A stretch of 15,098 nucleotides of DNA, from the NCBI GenBank assembly GCA_020431945.1, contig JAGQHH010000050.1, positions 1 to 15,098 on the forward strand, in the 5' to 3' direction. The notes beneath the pieces were generated by a model. That model was not told the origin of the DNA. It made no database searches and saw only the letters and a program-made list of their open reading frames with translations. A program made the position numbers and the translations under genes. This DNA is from Cyanobacteria bacterium HKST-UBA02. GTDB lineage: Bacteria > Cyanobacteriota > Vampirovibrionia > Obscuribacterales > Obscuribacteraceae. This document shows, piece after piece, positions 13,945 through 15,098 of this stretch (its first letter is position 1; each line of letters starts with the position of its first letter).

Positions 13945-14361
13945 ATGCGCGGTATTCAATTTCTTCTCGGTTGTGCCTTCGGCTTCTTCTTCTTCTTCCT
14001 GGCTATTTTCAAGGAGGACAGGAGAATCGGCTGGACTGCGCCTTCCGACCTGGCCATGACTCTGGACGGCGATTGCCGTATCCGCTCGGTCAGCCCTGCC
14101 CTGCTCTATCGGCTCGGCTATCGTGCCGATGAGATTGTCGGTCTTTCGCTTCTCAAGCTGGTCCATGCCAACGATTCTCAGGCAGTGACCCGGGAATTCC
14201 GCCGGGCCAAGAACGAAAGTTTCTCCACCACCTGGGATGCCAGGCTGCTGAGCCGGGATGAGTCGGTGGTCGAGTTCCGGTTCAACATACACTGGTCCTA
14301 TCCGGTAAGACAGTTCAGCTGTGTGCTCTCGGAGCTGGAAACAGCCGTTCCGGCAGTCTGA
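13945..14361 (+). CDS. Membrane-anchored PAS domain protein
   Basis: This encodes 138 residues. The ATG at 13945 is the first start after an in-frame stop at 13930-13932; AGGAG lies 15 bases upstream and a weaker AGG 5 bases upstream. Residues 4-22 form one hydrophobic helix with five consecutive Phe (GFFFFFLAIF), followed by a basic stretch. A PAS domain covers about 33-131: MTLDGDCRIRSVSPALLYRLGYRADEIVG is the typical core, followed by LLKLVHANDSQAVTREF and a sheet ending RQFSCVLSEL. No kinase, GGDEF or other output domain follows, so it is a stand-alone sensor or interaction module at the inner membrane. No specific cofactor residue can be named. The partner is not visible next to it. The adjacent gene downstream has its own promoter. 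Confidence 0.8.
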   Translation: MRGIQFLLGCAFGFFFFFLAIFKEDRRIGWTAPSDLAMTLDGDCRIRSVSPALLYRLGYRADEIVGLSLLKLVHANDSQAVTREFRRAKNESFSTTWDARLLSRDESVVEFRFNIHWSYPVRQFSCVLSELETAVPAV

Positions 14362-14425
14362 GCGGGCCTCTCGAGGATTTAATCTAAATCTGCGTAATTC
14401 CACGTAGGGTGGGCGTCTCGGGTTG

Positions 14426-14454
14426 TTGACATCGCCCCGGGGCGAACCTAAACT
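14426..14454 (+). promoter_or_regulatory. Strong promoter with a 14-bp palindrome in the spacer
   Basis: A consensus -35 TTGACA (14426-14431), a 17-base spacer and TAAACT (14449-14454, 4 of 6) lie 38 bases before the ATG at 14493. The spacer contains TCGCCCCGGGGCGA (14432-14445), a perfect palindrome touching the -35, placed where an operator would act. The remaining gap from 14362 shows only a small GATTTA/TAAATC repeat (14376-14390). Confidence 0.6.
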
Positions 14455-14492
14455 AGACTAACTATCGACACCCCCGCCGTTCGTTCTGACCT

Positions 14493-15098
14493 ATGAAAAA
14501 ATACCTCCTCGCAGTTTTGACCGCCGCTACCGGCACTTTACTAATGCTTCCAGCCAGCGCCCAGCAAGCCGGATTCACTCCCGGTTATGTCGGAGCTCCC
14601 GGTTATCCTGCTCCGCCAGCTTATGGCGCGCCTCAGGGTTACGGCCAGGCCGCCCCGGGCTATGCGCCTGCCATGGGGGCTACCCCTGGCTTCGTGCAGC
14701 CTGCCGCCGCTGGAGCTGCCGGATCAGCAGATCCTTATTACCAGCCTAATATGCAAACGCAGACCCAGGGCTTCGATGCCACCGAAGGCAACGCTCTCAG
14801 TCCTTACGAGCAGCAGGAGCTGGCTCTGAAAGAGTCCAGGATGCTCCAGGAGCTCGACGATATGAAGCGGCGCCGGGAGATGGACGAGAGTTATCGCAAT
14901 GCCGACCAGTCCAGCCCGGCTGATTTCCAGCAAGGGGTCGCCGCCAGAGAAGACCGTCATGGCGGCCGTTTGCGCAAAGCCATGGGCAAGATGGGCACGG
15001 CTCTCCGCTCCACCGCTCAGGTAGCAGCTCCTGCCGGAATGGCTGTCGGATCTATCTTCCTGATGAAAGCCGTGCTCGGCTCCAGCGGATATATGCCG
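14493..15098 (+). CDS. Secreted Pro/Gly/Tyr-rich protein, cut by the window end
   Basis: The frame is open from the ATG at 14493 through the last base (202 codons) with no stop, so the gene continues beyond the window. Residues 1-23 are a clear Sec signal peptide (MKKYLLAVLTAATG, cleavage after ASA). A low-complexity Pro/Gly/Tyr/Ala segment follows (GYVGAPGYPAPPAYGAPQGY, to about residue 90). Then comes a Glu/Arg/Lys-rich stretch with helical or coiled-coil character (ELALKESRMLQELDDMKRRR). Basic residues follow, and near the window end a hydrophobic stretch, APAGMAVGSIFLMKAVLG, that could be a membrane helix. No Shine-Dalgarno is visible before the ATG. The promoter and signal peptide make the gene credible. 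I recognise no family; an envelope or surface-associated protein is the inference. Confidence 0.8.
   Translation, partial: MKKYLLAVLTAATGTLLMLPASAQQAGFTPGYVGAPGYPAPPAYGAPQGYGQAAPGYAPAMGATPGFVQPAAAGAAGSADPYYQPNMQTQTQGFDATEGNALSPYEQQELALKESRMLQELDDMKRRREMDESYRNADQSSPADFQQGVAAREDRHGGRLRKAMGKMGTALRSTAQVAAPAGMAVGSIFLMKAVLGSSGYMP

Noticed and set aside
647..14376. Frequent CTCGAG hexamer, about a dozen copies by eye
   Set aside because: Most copies are in-frame Leu-Glu codon pairs (CTC GAG), explained by codon preference rather than a dispersed signal.

Overview
The window is bacterial chromosome, about 55-60 % GC by eye, densely packed, with Shine-Dalgarno-led genes on both strands. No rRNA, tRNA, CRISPR array, insertion sequence or phage gene is visible. 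dxs, recR and ybaB are ordinary chromosomal genes. The accessory genes are exported VIT-vWA proteins, a PATAN (DUF4388) protein, MGAT-like acyltransferases, LRV repeats and a PAS protein. This mix suggests a deep-branching, environmental Gram-negative-type lineage. My guess is a non-photosynthetic relative of Cyanobacteria (Melainabacteria/Obscuribacterales-like), but this is weak inference; a tree built on DXS or RecR would settle it.

Layout. (1) 1-4650: two tandem paralogous VIT-vWA exported proteins, the first cut by the window edge. A small zinc-ribbon/one-TM protein lies between them on the other strand. The second vWA gene ends in a strong intrinsic terminator. (2) 4616-4999 (-): a small exported protein with a GxxCxxC heavy-metal-associated-like domain; its 3' end contains that terminator. 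(3) 5205-7154: dxs, entry enzyme of the non-mevalonate isoprenoid pathway. (4) 7126-8814 (-): an apparent operon ybaB - recR - five-TM membrane protein, whose last gene overlaps the 3' end of dxs by 29 bp. (5) 8954-10794 (+): an apparent operon of a 49-aa one-TM protein, an acyltransferase with an intact His/Asp motif, and a paralogue in which both residues are Gln. (6) 10904-12508: a PATAN protein fused to a GGDEF-like domain without the GGDEF signature, ending 1 bp from the convergent four-repeat LRV protein (12510-13151, -). (7) 13152-13944: a 793-bp gap with a good promoter, several inverted repeats, a possible 35-codon ORF wrapped in a perfect 11-bp stem, and a textbook terminator. This is the best candidate for something undescribed. 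(8) 13945-14361: a membrane-anchored PAS protein. (9) 14493 to the right edge: a secreted Pro/Gly/Tyr-rich protein, cut by the window end, driven by a TTGACA promoter with a 14-bp palindrome in its spacer.

How the genes relate: ybaB-recR serve recombination-coupled repair. dxs supplies isoprenoid precursors. The acyltransferase group probably acts on membrane glycerolipids. The vWA, HMA-like and C-terminal proteins are exported, so much of the window concerns the cell envelope. The PATAN/pseudo-GGDEF, LRV and PAS proteins look like signalling or scaffold components of unknown partners. All coordinates and motifs were read by eye; no database search was possible.
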